From Limnephilus marmoratus (taxonomy: Eukaryota > Arthropoda > Insecta > Trichoptera > Limnephilidae): 64,000 bases of DNA. The notes under the pieces were generated by a model that saw only the letters and a program-made list of their open reading frames with translations, was not told the origin of the DNA and did not search any database. Positions 31,932 to 43,840 of this stretch are shown here, piece by piece (the first letter of the stretch is position 1; each line of letters begins with the position of its first letter). The translations under genes were made by a program, and so were the position numbers. The DNA lies in the NCBI GenBank assembly GCA_917880885.1, contig OU862916.1, positions 49,636,831 through 49,700,830 on the forward strand. Reading direction: 5' to 3'.

Positions 31932-32105
31932 CTTCGTTGCTAATAGTTCACATGAGGAAAAACAGTGACTAAACAAATTTTTTAGTCTGAACGAAACCGA
32001 GCTTTTCAAATTAGTCTGAAAAGTATTGGATATGATAATAAAGATCAGCTGAAACGCGATCCGATACAAAAATCTATTTTCTCTACAAAAAATGCTCGTT
32101 TAGAG
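31932..32105. other. Spacer
   Basis: Nothing recognised. Confidence 0.35.
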
Positions 32106-32887
32106 TAAGAATAGTTATTATAAGACTAGCTGACCCGACAAACGTTGTTCTGCCAAATAAATTATTTGTAGGTGAATATTTTGGTTGTTAAATAAAAAAT
32201 AATGAATGTATTGTAAGTGTGTGGGGATGGGATCTACGACAGAAAGAGGAATGGAGCGCTGTAGACGACGACCGCCGATAAAAACAAAAAAAATAACACC
32301 AACTAAAGTAGGAAAATGAAATAAAGAAAATCAATTTGAATTTCGAAGAGCAATTGAGTGTACGATATTTTTTGACAATAAGCTCAATGGTTTGCCCATG
32401 CGAGAACATGATGTCGAATGAAATATCAAAATGACGCGACGCTTCTCGTGAATGTCTTGCGCATGTATGGATGAAAGTTCAATGAGGCGGACGTAGCGCC
32501 ATCTGTCATTCAACAACATGAATAATTTCGTTCTGTTTGAAATACGAAATACGGTTAAATTTATTCATACAAAAATATCAAAATAACGATTAAAAAATGG
32601 GAAAGTGGGGGTAGGCGGGTTAAAATTTGGAGTTATAGGTATTTTTGATGCCAAAAAAAAAAATACCAAAAAAAATTGTCGTCAAAAAAATTTTTTTTTT
32701 TTCTGGATAGTGACACCCTAATCACCTAGCGGTATGAAATATATTTTAAAACCTATTCTCATACTTACCAAATATATATAAAAAAAAATCATAAAAATCG
32801 GTCAAGCCGTTTCGGAGGAGTGCGACCACAAACACCGTGACACGAGATTTATATATATAAGATTTATTCAAGTTAAGAATAGTTATT
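32106..32887 (+). mobile_element. Family D retroposon, copy 2, with perfect 14-bp TSD
   Basis: TAAGAATAGTTATT at 32106-32119 is repeated exactly at 32874-32887. The element inside starts ACTAGCTGACCCGACAAACG and ends with GTCAAGCCGTTTCGGAGGAG, CACCGTGACACGAG and TATATATAAGATT. The TSD length shows target-primed retroposition, which settles the class of family D. The two minus-strand frames of 62-73 codons inside are not conserved in the other copies. Confidence 0.88.
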
Positions 32888-32975
32888 GATTAACTGCAAT
32901 ATTCTCGTAAAACATTATTTTATCAAATTTACGAAATATTTTGACTTATAAAGTTAACATATTATCCATGAAGCG

Positions 32976-33794
32976 TTATGTGACAGGCTTGTGGAAAAGT
33001 ATCGATATATCGATGTACCGATATTTTTAATCCAATATATCGATATTTTTAGCCGATATATTTTGATCCGATATATCGATACAAAATATTTAATATCGAA
33101 AATTGTATCAAAAACGATATTTTTTTAAATTTATGTTTTTAAACTCACTAGAATCGAAAACCGTATAGGAACGAACGGAAAAGTAACTGAATAAGGTCAT
33201 GACACCTGGCGGTTGAAATTTTAACTAATAATAGCTTACAAATCGCACAAAATTGTCTTTGCATTAGTATTTGTGATCACTAATACTATCTCATGTGTGT
33301 AGGTACATACATAGAAATGTATGCTATATTTCGCCATTTTTTTCTAACCCACTCCTATGTGTTGGTTCCCAATTGTCTATGATTATTGACTATACCTTGT
33401 TCCAAACACGAAGTCCTTTTTGACAGATTAATTCGCCAATAGAATGTTACTGAGACGCATACAAAGTTTGTACGCGTCTCAGTTTACATATAAGTTAGAA
33501 GACAGCTTTTTAGTTTTTGATATTTTTGTAATTATTACCGAATAAAAATGAATACTGATAAAAATACCTTAATTTTTATTGAGATTTTTGTACATTAAAA
33601 AAAGCACATTGTGTGTAAAAATTACTATTGATAATATTGAGCTGAATACACTATTATTTTAAAAACGCAAAATCTCTTGAAAATTTGACCGATATATCGA
33701 TACTTTTTCCTCGATATATCGATGTCGATATTGATATTTTAATAAATATCGATATATCGATTTTTTTTTCACTTTTCACATCCCTATTAGGTGA
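32976..33794. mobile_element. hAT-like MITE with ATCGATATATCGAT-rich ends
   Basis: The element is 32984-33786. The left end CAGGCTTGTGGAAAAGTATC is mirrored by ACTTTTCACATCCCTA, and both ends are packed with ATCGATATATCGAT units. TTATGTGA (32976-32983) and TTAGGTGA (33787-33794) are the 8-bp TSD with one change. The interior is AT-rich and includes GAGACGCATACAAAGTTTGT / ACGCGTCTCAG. No coding capacity. Confidence 0.8.
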
Positions 33795-34398
33795 TATTTA
33801 TCAATAAGTACACAGTTAACAATTATTTTAAAACATTTTGTAGTTTGGCACTGGTTAATTAAGTAATTAAATAAACAACTAGTTATCTATGTTGAAACCA
33901 ATTATTATTGATTAGGCGCAGCGAGCCGTGAAGGAAACGAGGTCAACAGTCAATACATGAAGGTTGATCATTGACTTTTCCATAAAAGATAATTACAATT
34001 AACAATCATTAACCCCACCTTGTTACAAATAATCAACAACGAACAATGTATTTGTATTGTATTATCGCATACCGGTAGCAAGCCGCATTGCAATATCTGT
34101 AGCCCGGAACATGTTCATATATCCTGTGTTCATATTATATTCATTAGCGTTTACAAATATCAAGAATTAAATATTTTATAAGGCTACGAACAAACGGGTG
34201 CAGTTGAAATTTGACCCTCAGGTGCACGACATTAAAAAATGCAACGTGATGCTGTGGTCCATAAAGAAGCGAAATTTTAAACAGCTAGAAACACTTTTGT
34301 AAAAATAGTGATATTAACGTAGAGCTCCAAAAAAATTAAAGGGTAATGATTTTGAACTTTTCGAAAAAGTTATTTTCTTAAAAAAAAAATATTGGGTT
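33795..34398. other. AT-rich unassigned sequence
   Basis: Nothing recognisable. Confidence 0.4.
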
Positions 34399-34668
34399 GG
34401 GGAGGGTCTTTTAAGGAAAAGAATGAGAGGAAGTTCTGGTAAGGAAAAGGGTAGGAGGAGTGGATAGGAATCTGTCAGTGTGTTCAGGAGTGACGGACAC
34501 ATGAATCCATCCCTTCCACAGCGGTGCAAGACTATGTTCCGAGAGAGTACAACTGGAGAACTCAAAGGGACTCCCTCAATTATTCTCTCCCGATTCGGCT
34601 TGCCATGCAGCTAGTGGGCAGATGCATCTGCCGCCAAGACCTGGACAAACAACACCCCATGAACCCCT
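34399..34668 (-). repeat. Family A dispersed repeat, copy 9, both ends truncated
   Basis: Contains GGAGGGTCTTTTAAGG through CCATGAACCCC of the reverse family A consensus. The hairpin and the left terminus are missing. Confidence 0.8.
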
Positions 34669-35120
34669 GAGAAAATACAGCCGTAATACAATTATTAAAA
34701 AGGATTTAGGATAAATCTTTCATAGGTGACACACCTGTGATTGAAATATTACGATGACCGTCATTCAAATAGAAATAAAAAAATAAAAGAATTGAGAAGC
34801 GCCAGACAAAGAGCTAAAAACAAACGACAACATAGAAAAAGATGTGAATATAAATTACGTTGAATTGGACCCATTTTCTCAAAATTTTCAAATCAATGAA
34901 TCAATTGCTCAAAATTTTGAAGCTTGCGGTGGATTGGAAAATTAACGAATTGTGTCAACATTTTATGGTTACGACATGTAGCACAAATGGACGAAGAAAG
35001 GAGGGTCGAAAGAATAAATAACGAGCAAATGAATTGAAGAAGAACACAGGGACGTCCCAGGAAGTCATAAAACGATCAACTAAAACAAATACTAGAGTCG
35101 GGTCATGTGAAGAATTGGAA
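34669..35120. other. Unassigned sequence
   Basis: Possible decayed coding sequence rich in Arg/Lys codons (GCGCCAGACAAAGAGC region) but no recognisable motif. Confidence 0.3.
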
Positions 35121-35320
35121 TAACATAGAAAATGTATCAGACGAAAGTTGATGAAACAAGAAATGTGTGCAAGGTCAGAGTTTATATATAAAAATATTAT
35201 TTTTACATTAGCTCCACACATAACATAGAAAATGTATCAGACGAAAGTTGACAAAACAAGAAATGTGTGCAAGGTCAGAGTTTATATATAAAAATATTAT
35301 TTTTACATAAGCTCCACACA
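35121..35320. repeat. Exact-length 100-bp tandem duplication
   Basis: 35121-35220 and 35221-35320 differ at only three positions. Each unit starts TAACATAGAAAATGTATCAG and ends with the first bases of family A copy 10 (GCTCCACACA). The duplication therefore arose after that copy inserted. Confidence 0.93.
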
Positions 35321-35529
35321 GGAGGCCTCGATGAAAACAATTTCGCTAGGGGTTTACGTCATCTTTGGGATGCTGTGAGTCTGTGAAGGGGTTCATTTTA
35401 GGGAAAGAAAGGAGAGGCAGTACTGGGAAGAAAAAAGGTATGAGGGCAAACGCATCCGCGCCAAGACGTAGACAAACAGCATTCCATGAACCCAGGCAAC
35501 TCTGCTATGTATACCCGCCTCCCAAATTG
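35308..35529 (-). repeat. Family A dispersed repeat, copy 10, with internal deletion
   Basis: Hairpin end GCTCCACACAGGAGGCCTCG to CGCCTCCCAAATTG at the right. The middle, from the consensus GGTGGGTAGG to CATCTGCC, is deleted. Confidence 0.8.
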
Positions 35530-35626
35530 TAATTTACTTATTTATTTATACTGGGTTTTCACAGATGTTTTCACTTGCGTGAGAAAAATTCAGTTGTACG
35601 AACTCAGTTATTTATTTTTATTTTTT
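35530..35626. other. Short spacer between A copies
   Basis: AT-rich; nothing recognised. Confidence 0.35.
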
Positions 35627-35893
35627 TACGTGAGCTCCACACAGGAGGCCCAGAGGAAAATAATTTCCCTCAGGGCCTATGTCATCTTTGGGGATGCCGT
35701 GTGGAGGGTTTTTTTATAGGAAAGGAAGGTGAGGAGAGTTCTGGGAAGGAAAAGGGTTTAAGGGGTGGGTAGGAATATGGGGTTCAGTGTGTCCTGGTCA
35801 TCCGCCCCCCCCCCCCCTTTCGAGCCTCACGTGATTAATGGACGACCCCAAAGGTTCCCGGGGCGGCGGCACCCATTCCCGCCTCCCAAATTG
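35627..35893 (-). repeat. Family A dispersed repeat, copy 11, with a 13-base C run
   Basis: Begins TTTACGTGAGCTCCACACAG with a good hairpin and ends CCGCCTCCCAAATTG. At 35805 the consensus CCGCCTCCAAGACC is replaced by a run of 13 C then TTTCGAGCC, and the following 80 or so consensus bases are missing. Confidence 0.85.
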
Positions 35894-36117
35894 TAAATAT
35901 TATATTATGAAATATAAATATATATTATGCAAATAGTTATATAAAATTGTACATAGTTACTCCGTCAAAGGGTGGGTATATAATATCTACATGAAATTAC
36001 AAAATTATAAAAAATAAATCACTCAAATAACTAATAATACAAAGAGAGGCAAGAGACACGAAGAGAAACACAAGTTATAGGTATTATAATGAGCTCATTT
36101 GTTACTTTTATTTCAAA
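35894..36117. other. AT-rich spacer
   Basis: No feature. Confidence 0.35.
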
Positions 36118-36395
36118 CTAGCAGACCCGGCCACACGTTGCTGTGGTAACGAAACACAACGCCATTACCCAACCTTTATAAAATCCACACCACCCGCTTG
36201 CCAGCTGCCCGCTGCCTGAATTGAATATTTGAATTTCTCGACCTTTCTCTACTATAATAAGCATGTTTTTATACATATAAACCTTCCTCTTGAATCACTC
36301 TATCTATTGGTGAAAACCGCATGAATATCCGTTGCGCAGTTTAAAAGATCTATGCGCACATACATTTTGAACGACTTCATAAAATAAAATAATTC
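36118..36395 (+). repeat. Family C short retroposon, copy 3
   Basis: ACTAGCAGACCCGGCCACACG at the left, then CGCCATTACCCAACCTT, GAATCACTCTATCTATTGG and ATTTTGAACGACTTCATAAAA. The best-preserved 5' end of the family. Confidence 0.85.
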
Positions 36396-36464
36396 AAATC
36401 AAATACCTACTTACTCTAGGACATCTATTTTCCAATTTCTTCCGTAGAACGAATTTCAAAAGCG

Positions 36465-37117
36465 ACTATATAGTACGGCCCGCTAGCCGTTTTAAATCAC
36501 TCACAAAAATATGTTTTCTTTAAATTTCTCGGCTTTTCTCTAATATTTTTTTTTTTTTTTACAGTGAATACCGCACAAGAATCTCAACTGCTCCCGTCTG
36601 GAGCCAGTGAGACTATGGCATCCCCAATTGGGGTATGTTGTGAGGCTGAAGGTAGCGGGGAGGGGAAGGAGGTGGGGAAGAGGAAGGTTGGGAACCTGGC
36701 TATTCAGATCTGGTCACTAAACACGGCTAAAGCCATTTTCAAGCAACGTTTCAATTCTGAATGGTGGTCTTACACCAGGGCGATACTGATAGTATCTTCC
36801 ACTCTGGAACATGCCGCAAATATACTATATATTATTTTAAATGAATTAATTGTGAAATAACACAAATTAATCAAATAAAATTTATTTGCGCATGCCGGGT
36901 TCGAACCCGCGACCTCCGGAATGTGAGTCAAGAGTCTTAGCCACTGGACTACGGAGGTCGTCAAATATAATTTACATGTATTATGCATATAAACATTCCT
37001 CTTCCATCACTCTATCTATTGTAGAAAACCGTACGAAAATCCGTTGCGAAGTTTAAAAGATTAACGCGCATATACATTTTCAGCGACTTCATTTTATACT
37101 ATGTAATGATGATGATG
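36465..37117 (+). repeat. Family C copy 4, split by a SINE
   Basis: AATTTCTCGGCTTTTCTCTAA at 36522-36542 is the middle of family C. The element continues after the SINE at about 36968 with ATGCATATAAACATTCCTC and ends TATACTATGTAATGATGATG. The left boundary is approximate. Confidence 0.7.
36546..36962 (-). mobile_element. tRNA-derived SINE (family S), copy 4, inserted in family C copy 4
   Basis: Full length in reverse: T-run and GTGAATACCGCACAAGAATC at the left; GGGTTCGAACCCGCGACC and CCACTGGACTACGGAGGTCG at the right. The B and A boxes are intact on the minus strand. Nearly identical to the copy at 19746, so both come from the same young subfamily. Confidence 0.92.
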
Positions 37118-38480
37118 AAATGAAACCGGATATTTTCACTGATTCAGTTAAATTTAAATTATCGAACTATTACTACTTCAGCACTCTTTATCTTATTATC
37201 TATACCTATAGTCGACATTTTGGTCAGAGGGCTAAAATAGGCGAAACTACTTAAATGTATTCAAATTAGATAAAAAAAATGCCACCTAATTTTAATTGAA
37301 AGTATTCAAGACGCACGTCATACGATCTAACATACTCATGTGGAATGCAGACCACATTTCCAAGATATCAGTAATGCCGATTCGACGATGTTTTCATATT
37401 TGCAGGCATTCCATCCTTTATGCCAATCTATTCCCATTAAATGGCGTTATGGCAGGCAACTAAGATAATCATTGCGAGTAAAGCTGCTACGCTGATTCAG
37501 CTATAAATCAATTGGTAATTGAAATGCAATTATTAGTTTTGCATAAATGGTCACTAACCGTACAAAGTCTACGTTATATACTGCACCCAACCGCTTGATA
37601 GGCCTTTACTCATTAATTGCTAATTTATCGATTCATTAAGTATAACTTCTCAATGCTGGGATTAAACCCAGCAATTGAAAAGGTCTTCTGAAAGGCATTC
37701 TCGGAAAGACCCGTTGTAAATTGTATAGATTTACAATAATTTTAATGTTACCTAAATGAGTGTCGAGTTCTGAGCGTGATTCTGTAATTTCTGATCGAGC
37801 GTGCCACGGAATATTTAATTATTAATTAAAATAAAGGTTGGGATGATGGCGGGATGGGAGAAGGGGAAGGGAAGGGAAATGGGAAGATGAGAAGGGAGAG
37901 AGAAGTTGGATATTAAGGTACGGTATGCAGAGGCAGAGGTTTAATTAAGCGAAAGAATAGAAAAGTGGCGGCCGAATGTGGCGAGAAATTAATGTTGATG
38001 ACAGGAGGCATGTAGATTTATTTATAAAAGACAGATAGGAATTAGGACGGTATTATAAATTTTATGACACATTTGGAATATTTACGTAATGTTTGTATTG
38101 GCCGGGTCATGGCCGGGAACTGGCGTTGAACACTATATCAAGTAATTTCGGTTATATCATAACATTCTTCATGATAGAATGATTGTAAACCAACCTAAGT
38201 AGGTATAGACATTTTTATTACACAAAAGGTTAAAATAAAGAGATAAAGTAAACGTGCTAGATGAGAACAGAGCATTAGAGTTAAAGAGGGGGAAAACAAC
38301 TGTATAGTTGGTCTTTTAGTTAATTTTACGCACCAGATTTAAATGTCCGGGTTAAATTTTCCCCACAGAAAAAACTAAACCCTTTCACACACTTCCCCAA
38401 ATGATCATCTAGTCAACCCACGCTATGCAATTGCACTATATAAGTATTATAAATACAAAATAATACAAGAACAACATGTC
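37118..38480. other. Unassigned region with a purine-rich tract
   Basis: 37855-37910 is almost pure A/G (GAAGGGGAAGGGAAGGG). TGCTGGGATTAAACCCAGCA at 37654-37673 is a 20-base palindrome. No frame above 60 codons. Parts of 37200-37830 look like single-copy DNA. Confidence 0.4.
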
Positions 38481-38489
38481 AACCTACTA

Positions 38490-38890
38490 GAGACCAAATG
38501 GGAATATAATTCACCGACTCCAGATATTTTCATATCAGAGGGTTCGGCTCTGTGGCATTTCTAATTGAACCTATAAATCCTACTGATCCCTCAATATAAA
38601 TATTTAAAAAATCTTTTGTAATCCTACATGTATTTAAAATTACTGATATTTGCATTTTTGTATACAAATTCTTTGACAAATCTAATATGCTTAAATTTTG
38701 AATCAGATTCCTAGGTATTATGCCAGTGGCCCAAATAACAAATGGTAATATTTTTATAGTCCGAGAATGCCAAATTCTTTTAATCTCATTTCCTAAATCT
38801 GTGTATTTTCTATTTTTTTCAGAAACAGTTTTTTTGAATATTACAGGAATTTGGAATAGCTACATCAATGATATAAGTTTTTTTTTTTGT
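38490..38890 (-). pseudogene. Non-LTR retrotransposon C-terminal fragment
   Basis: On the minus strand, 38885 downwards encodes DVAIPNSCNIQK. After a slip in an A-run it continues KTVSEKNRKYTDLGNEIKR, IWHSRTIKILPFVIWATG, IIPRNLIQNLSILDL and ILNTCRITKDFLN, then about 25 codons to a stop. DVA[I/V]P, YxDLxxE[I/V]xRxW, P[F/V]VxxATG and LNTxRIxxxFL in this order form a C-terminal block seen in several arthropod non-LTR elements. I cannot assign the clade from this fragment. About 130 codons remain, with one frameshift and no catalytic residues. Confidence 0.6.
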
Positions 38891-39337
38891 TAAATTAGTA
38901 TTAGACAATAAATTATTATTTTCACTTGATTTCGTTTAAGAACATTCACCCCTTTTCAATATCTTTGCACCCCTTCTTATTAAAAGTGTGGTCATTATTA
39001 TTTAAATGTTTTGTGATGTTTTTCAATCCTTTGAGTGGGATTACTTTAAGTAATGGCCACAAGCGACTGTTCCTGTCGATACTAAAAATGGTTCTGAATG
39101 ATCAGCTGAGTTCGAGTGCGTTCCACTAACCCTACGGGTAACTTCTACAGCTTGTTTGAGGCTAGACCCGAATCCAGTGATACATCTTGTGATATGTCAC
39201 TAAACTAGGTACTTTCGTAAACGGATGACATCTCTTGCGATAGTCAGAACATTTTTAACTACTTAAAAAACACCCCCGAGCATACTAAGGCGGCTACTAC
39301 TGTGTGCTAGAAATCCCACAACCGAGGCAATTCAAGC
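38891..39337. other. Unassigned sequence between two LINE remnants
   Basis: A 67-codon plus frame at 38926-39129 has no recognisable residues. No gene is supported. Confidence 0.35.
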
Positions 39338-41040
39338 ATTTTTTTTATTTATTTATTTCAAGATTTTTGTTTACACATTACAATGATAATATATGCAAGA
39401 TTACAAAATAATTCATGTTTTATTCTACTATGTATAAGTTGAGCTCTAGGAGCTCGTGTTTATGGGAGGAGTATTTTACATGCAAAAAAATTTTAAATTT
39501 TAAATTGTAAACAATTTAAAAAAAAAACTAATGAAATAAATATCTTAGGTAGGTACCTACACAATTTAGACAAAAATAGTTATATAAGGACAATATCAAT
39601 ACAATTTTTTTTTAATATTAAATATTGCTGTTTAAGTAAGGGTAAATTAATTAATTACATAAAGGGTAAACATTAAGGGTAAAATATGTCATTATCCAAT
39701 TTAAGGGACTTAATTTGTTTTTTGAATAATTCATAATTCAGTGTATCTTTTATATTAATTTTGTTATTGGATAATAATATATTGTACCGTCTTACACCTA
39801 AATACAAATAGTGGTGCTGAGCCGTGGTCGTTCTAAGCATAGGGATGGCTATTAAGCCATTAGTTTTAAATCTATTGCTTATGCCATCTGAGGGGTGAAT
39901 TTTTTGAATAAAATATTCTTTATAAATTTGGCATAAGGCGTTTCTCTTATACAATTCTATAATAGATGGTTCATTAAATTCCCGAAATATCTATATAGTA
40001 GGGAAGTCGTATGGTTTCCTAAGAATGGTTTTTATAATTATTATTTGAATTATAATTATGGGCTGTAAGGAAGCCTTAAAGGCCCCTCCCCACCCAATAA
40101 TGCCGTACTGTAATAAAGACTGAATTAATGCATAATAGACAATTTTGATAGTTTTCTTGTTTAAAATATTTCGTATGTTATAGAAAACATAGGTAAGTTT
40201 TCTTATTCTTTCCACAGTGAGATTGATATGATCTTTCCATTTAACATTTTTGTCTATTAAGATTCCAAGATATTTTACATTAGATTTATGATTCAGCTTA
40301 GCGCAGTCCGTATTACATGTACCGTTATTTGCACAATTTTTGGAATGAATTGTTATGTTAATTAAGTTATTTGGCACATCTTCTTGTAGAGAGAATGGAA
40401 TGTAATAAGTTTTTTCTGTGTTGAGTGATAGTAAATTGTTATCGAACCAATTTTTTACAACCTTCATGTCTTGATTGGCTGCATTGGTAATATCGTTTAT
40501 TATTGCAGTGTCGTCAGCAAAGGATATAAGTTTACCATTAAATGATAATTTAAACATTTGATTTACGTATATTATAAATAAAATTGGTCCAATAACAGTC
40601 CCCTGGGGAATTCCAAATTCTAAAGTTTCATCTACACTTAGTGAGTTATTTAATTTTACTTTTTGATTTCTTTGAGTTAGATAACTTTTCAGCCAATACC
40701 TAGCCTTACCAATAATACCGAAATCATTTAATTTATTAATTAATTTTGTGTGGGAGATACTGTCAAAAGCCTTGCGTAAATCAATGAAAATGCCAAGGCA
40801 TTTGTTTTTTTATCTAATGCGTTGTATATAGTTGAGGTAAGTTCAGCAATAGCATCATGAGTACTTAGTTTCTCTCTAAATCCAAATTGGCTAGGACTAA
40901 GAATTTTTTTATTATCAATGTAGTACATGAGTTGCTTATTTACGATCTTTTCAAAATTTTTTGCAATGTTTGAGACAAGAGATATGGGTCGATAATTTGA
41001 TATTTCTTCAGGGCTGCCTGATTTGAAAATTAGTACTAAT
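39338..41040 (-). pseudogene. CR1/Jockey-group LINE, 5'-truncated, with RT palm motifs
   Basis: The poly(A) end is the T-run at 39338-39358. On the minus strand, in order: QFGFREKLSTHDAI (about 40890), FDSI-like decayed stretch, GIPQGTVIGPILFIIYVN (about 40612-40560) and SFADDTAI (about 40530-40505), which keeps both aspartates of the RT active site. Next come LGILIDKNVKWKDHI and QSLLQYGIIGWG, then the C-terminal part (LFKKQIKSL) ending at 39673. Frames are broken near 40740 and near 39980, where a repeated ATT stretch (QPIIIIQIIIIK) has expanded. The endonuclease domain and N-terminus are missing. Confidence 0.85.
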
Positions 41041-43559
41041 GTAGTAAAAATGCGGGTTTGTTTTTATTTTATATTTTTTTAATGATTACTGAAGAGGTTA
41101 ATATCTTTTCATAAACGCAATGCTAATAATGATAATAATAATTATTATTAATAGCTGAATTATTTAATACCTGGTTCGCTCCTGCCTTCATCTCGCTCCC
41201 AAAGTCGGTAGCAATGTGAAGTAATTAAACAGTCGGCTACCATGCGCATTGCGCATAGGTGTGCGGGAAACCCAGGGTCGGATTAGGCTATAAATTTATT
41301 AAATAATTAGTCATCATTTAAAATAATACCACGAAACAAATTCTTCAGATTCATTTTGAAGAGTTATATGGTACCTAAATTTTCCATTTTGCCCTGACGG
41401 GGATTTGATGCTGACGGGGAAGATAGGAATAATGGTCCAAGAGTATAAGATAAACGGATGGCTGAAATATCATTTCTAAAAGAATGCATGCATAAGGTGT
41501 ATGAGAGTGAAAAAATAATAGCGGGAAAAGTAAAAACTTAAACTAAACGTTAACAAAAAGTAGCCCACGTAACTAAGGCAATCGATTTTGGTTGAAACAT
41601 TCTGCTCATCTTGAAACCAAACAAGATACCAAAATAAGCCAGAGAAGAAGGCCAAACGTGCAATTTTAATCATAAAATGGTAAGAGTAATCTAAGATTTT
41701 AAGGAAACACTTATTTTTAAATTTTATACATATTTTATTAATTTTTGGGAAATCGACAAAAACATTTTTTTACAGTAGATATACTTACAAGGATTGCCAT
41801 ATCCTCCACTTCTTGAGCCACTGTCACCTCACTACGTCCCATTACTTTCATCAAACTCACAATTGCTATTTATTTATTCAAATTAAGTCATAAAAATATC
41901 CATACCTAAAAACTTTATTACAGGGGAATCTGAATCCTAATGTGTGAGCCTGGGATGTATAGATAACCCCAAACCCGCTGGGCAAAATACCCCAAAAATT
42001 GATTAATGAATTTACTTGTCGCTGACATAAAAATATATCAAAAAATGGCAATCGGCAATGGACTCAAATTACACCAAAGACACCAATCTTGTAGAGTTTT
42101 CCAGTCCAACCTTTTAGATATTTTCCAGTCCAAGATAGCATCACACGCACAATTTATTAAAATATTGTGATAAACATAGATTAGATTTAAAGTTGATCCG
42201 ACCACAGCAAAATTCACAATAAATCTAAATTAAAAAGAGTTGGCAGTTTACGTTTTATCGTGACACAATAATATTTTGAATAATTCACATTTTGTATTAA
42301 AAAGTGCACGAGGAATATATTTTAGTGTCTCTGAAATTCCAGAGAGACCGCCAAACAACCATTTTTATGATACAAATATTTTTAATTTATTATCGAGATC
42401 AAAAAACAAAAGCATGTTATGATGCATAACCAGAATTTTAAAAGAATATTTTTAAATAACTAAGCGTTCGTTCAGTTTTGATAGGCGAAGAGGTGTGAGC
42501 ACATGGGTATTTACAAAGCCAGTAGTATAACAAAAAAATATTTAAATAATGTATTACAACCCTTTCGGCCCTGACAGTCGCGCTGCCCCGCCGACAGATT
42601 CGACAAACGAAAAGAGGAGAAAAAAGCGTCTGTTTCATTAACGATCTTCGCTGTCGAAGATGCCTCGCATTGCCTCACGGATCCGTAGCCTCAACGGTAG
42701 CCGGCACTCATCCGCACCAAACTGGCCAACAATAAATTATAGTCGAGAGGTAAAAAATATATGCAAGAATTTTCGCACATACTGAAGGCTGGAGTTCTGG
42801 AATAGCTCTACGCACTTACACACCTACTCAATCAAAGGGGAAAAAATACGCTCTCCTTTTGGAAGGCTCGGGTTTTGGAACAGTGTCAGGTAAATGATGG
42901 GAGATTTTTAAATACTTCTTTGGATAATAAGGAAAACGTTTTCGTCAATATTAAGAGAACTTTACTGCCTTACATACTTTTACTTTGTCCGCATATGGAA
43001 GGTTCGAAACAATAATGGGTTCTGAATAACGACGGAAAAAATGGAAAAGTTTCTAAAGGAATTAAGGAAGTTTAAATGTGTAACGATATTTATTTAGTTA
43101 GTTTTTATAGATTATGAAACTGAATAAAAAGCAAAATTATGCCTGATTCACCTTCTTTCTTTGTTCTTGAGTATAAGTTCTAATCTAAGTATAAGTACTT
43201 ACCTAAGTAAGTGAATACATCAACTTAAATGATTCGCATAGTTATAAAACAAACAAAAAAAATCAAATTAAAGGAATTCGAAATCAGATATTTACAGGCT
43301 TTTACGAAAAATTTTTTTGGTATAATATTTTATTAATTCGCTCTAATGTAATCGCTTATAAATCTTTGCTTTTATCATTTATTTTTTATTTTTTACACAT
43401 ATTTAAAAAAAAACCTGAGGACATATATTTTTTTTAATTTTATCTATTGTTGAAAATGGTATGAACTAATGATATAATGAATGATAACATTTTGTCTGAT
43501 CTCTTAACACTTTGTTGTTAATTCATATATTTTTATCACTTATTATTCTCTCTATTTAT
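41041..43559. other. Large unassigned region
   Basis: 2.5 kb with no match to the families here. 42560-42760 is relatively GC-rich (CGCTGCCCCGCCGACAG and GGATCCGTAGCCTCAACGG) and could be an exon or regulatory DNA, but no frame is convincing. The remainder is AT-rich. Confidence 0.35.
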
Positions 43560-43765
43560 CATTTTATTTTTAAATTTTATTATTTTGCTTTTACTTAACT
43601 GTTTTGCATGACCGATATTTGCGTGTGTTATTTTTATTAAATTGTGAAATTATTAACCCCGATACAGGCGAACCCTAGTGGGGTTAATAATTACATGCTA
43701 AAAATATATGTTTATAAATTGTGAAGAAGCAATAAATAAATAAATAAATAAAATAAATAAATTTT
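43560..43765 (+). repeat. LINE 3' untranslated tail with (AAAT)n
   Basis: AACCCCGATACAGGCGAACCC and GTGGGGTTAATAATTACATG are followed by AATAAATAAATAAATAAA. The CCTAGT and TTAACC elements resemble the 3' ends at 30520 and 51890 (GACTAGGCCTGTGTTGAGG, reverse). Only the tail remains. Confidence 0.5.
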
Positions 43766-43840
43766 CTCCAGTTTTTTTAAATATTTAAAAAGATCATTAT
43801 TTTTCAATTTAAAAACAGGTAAGTTTATAAGCAAATTCTG

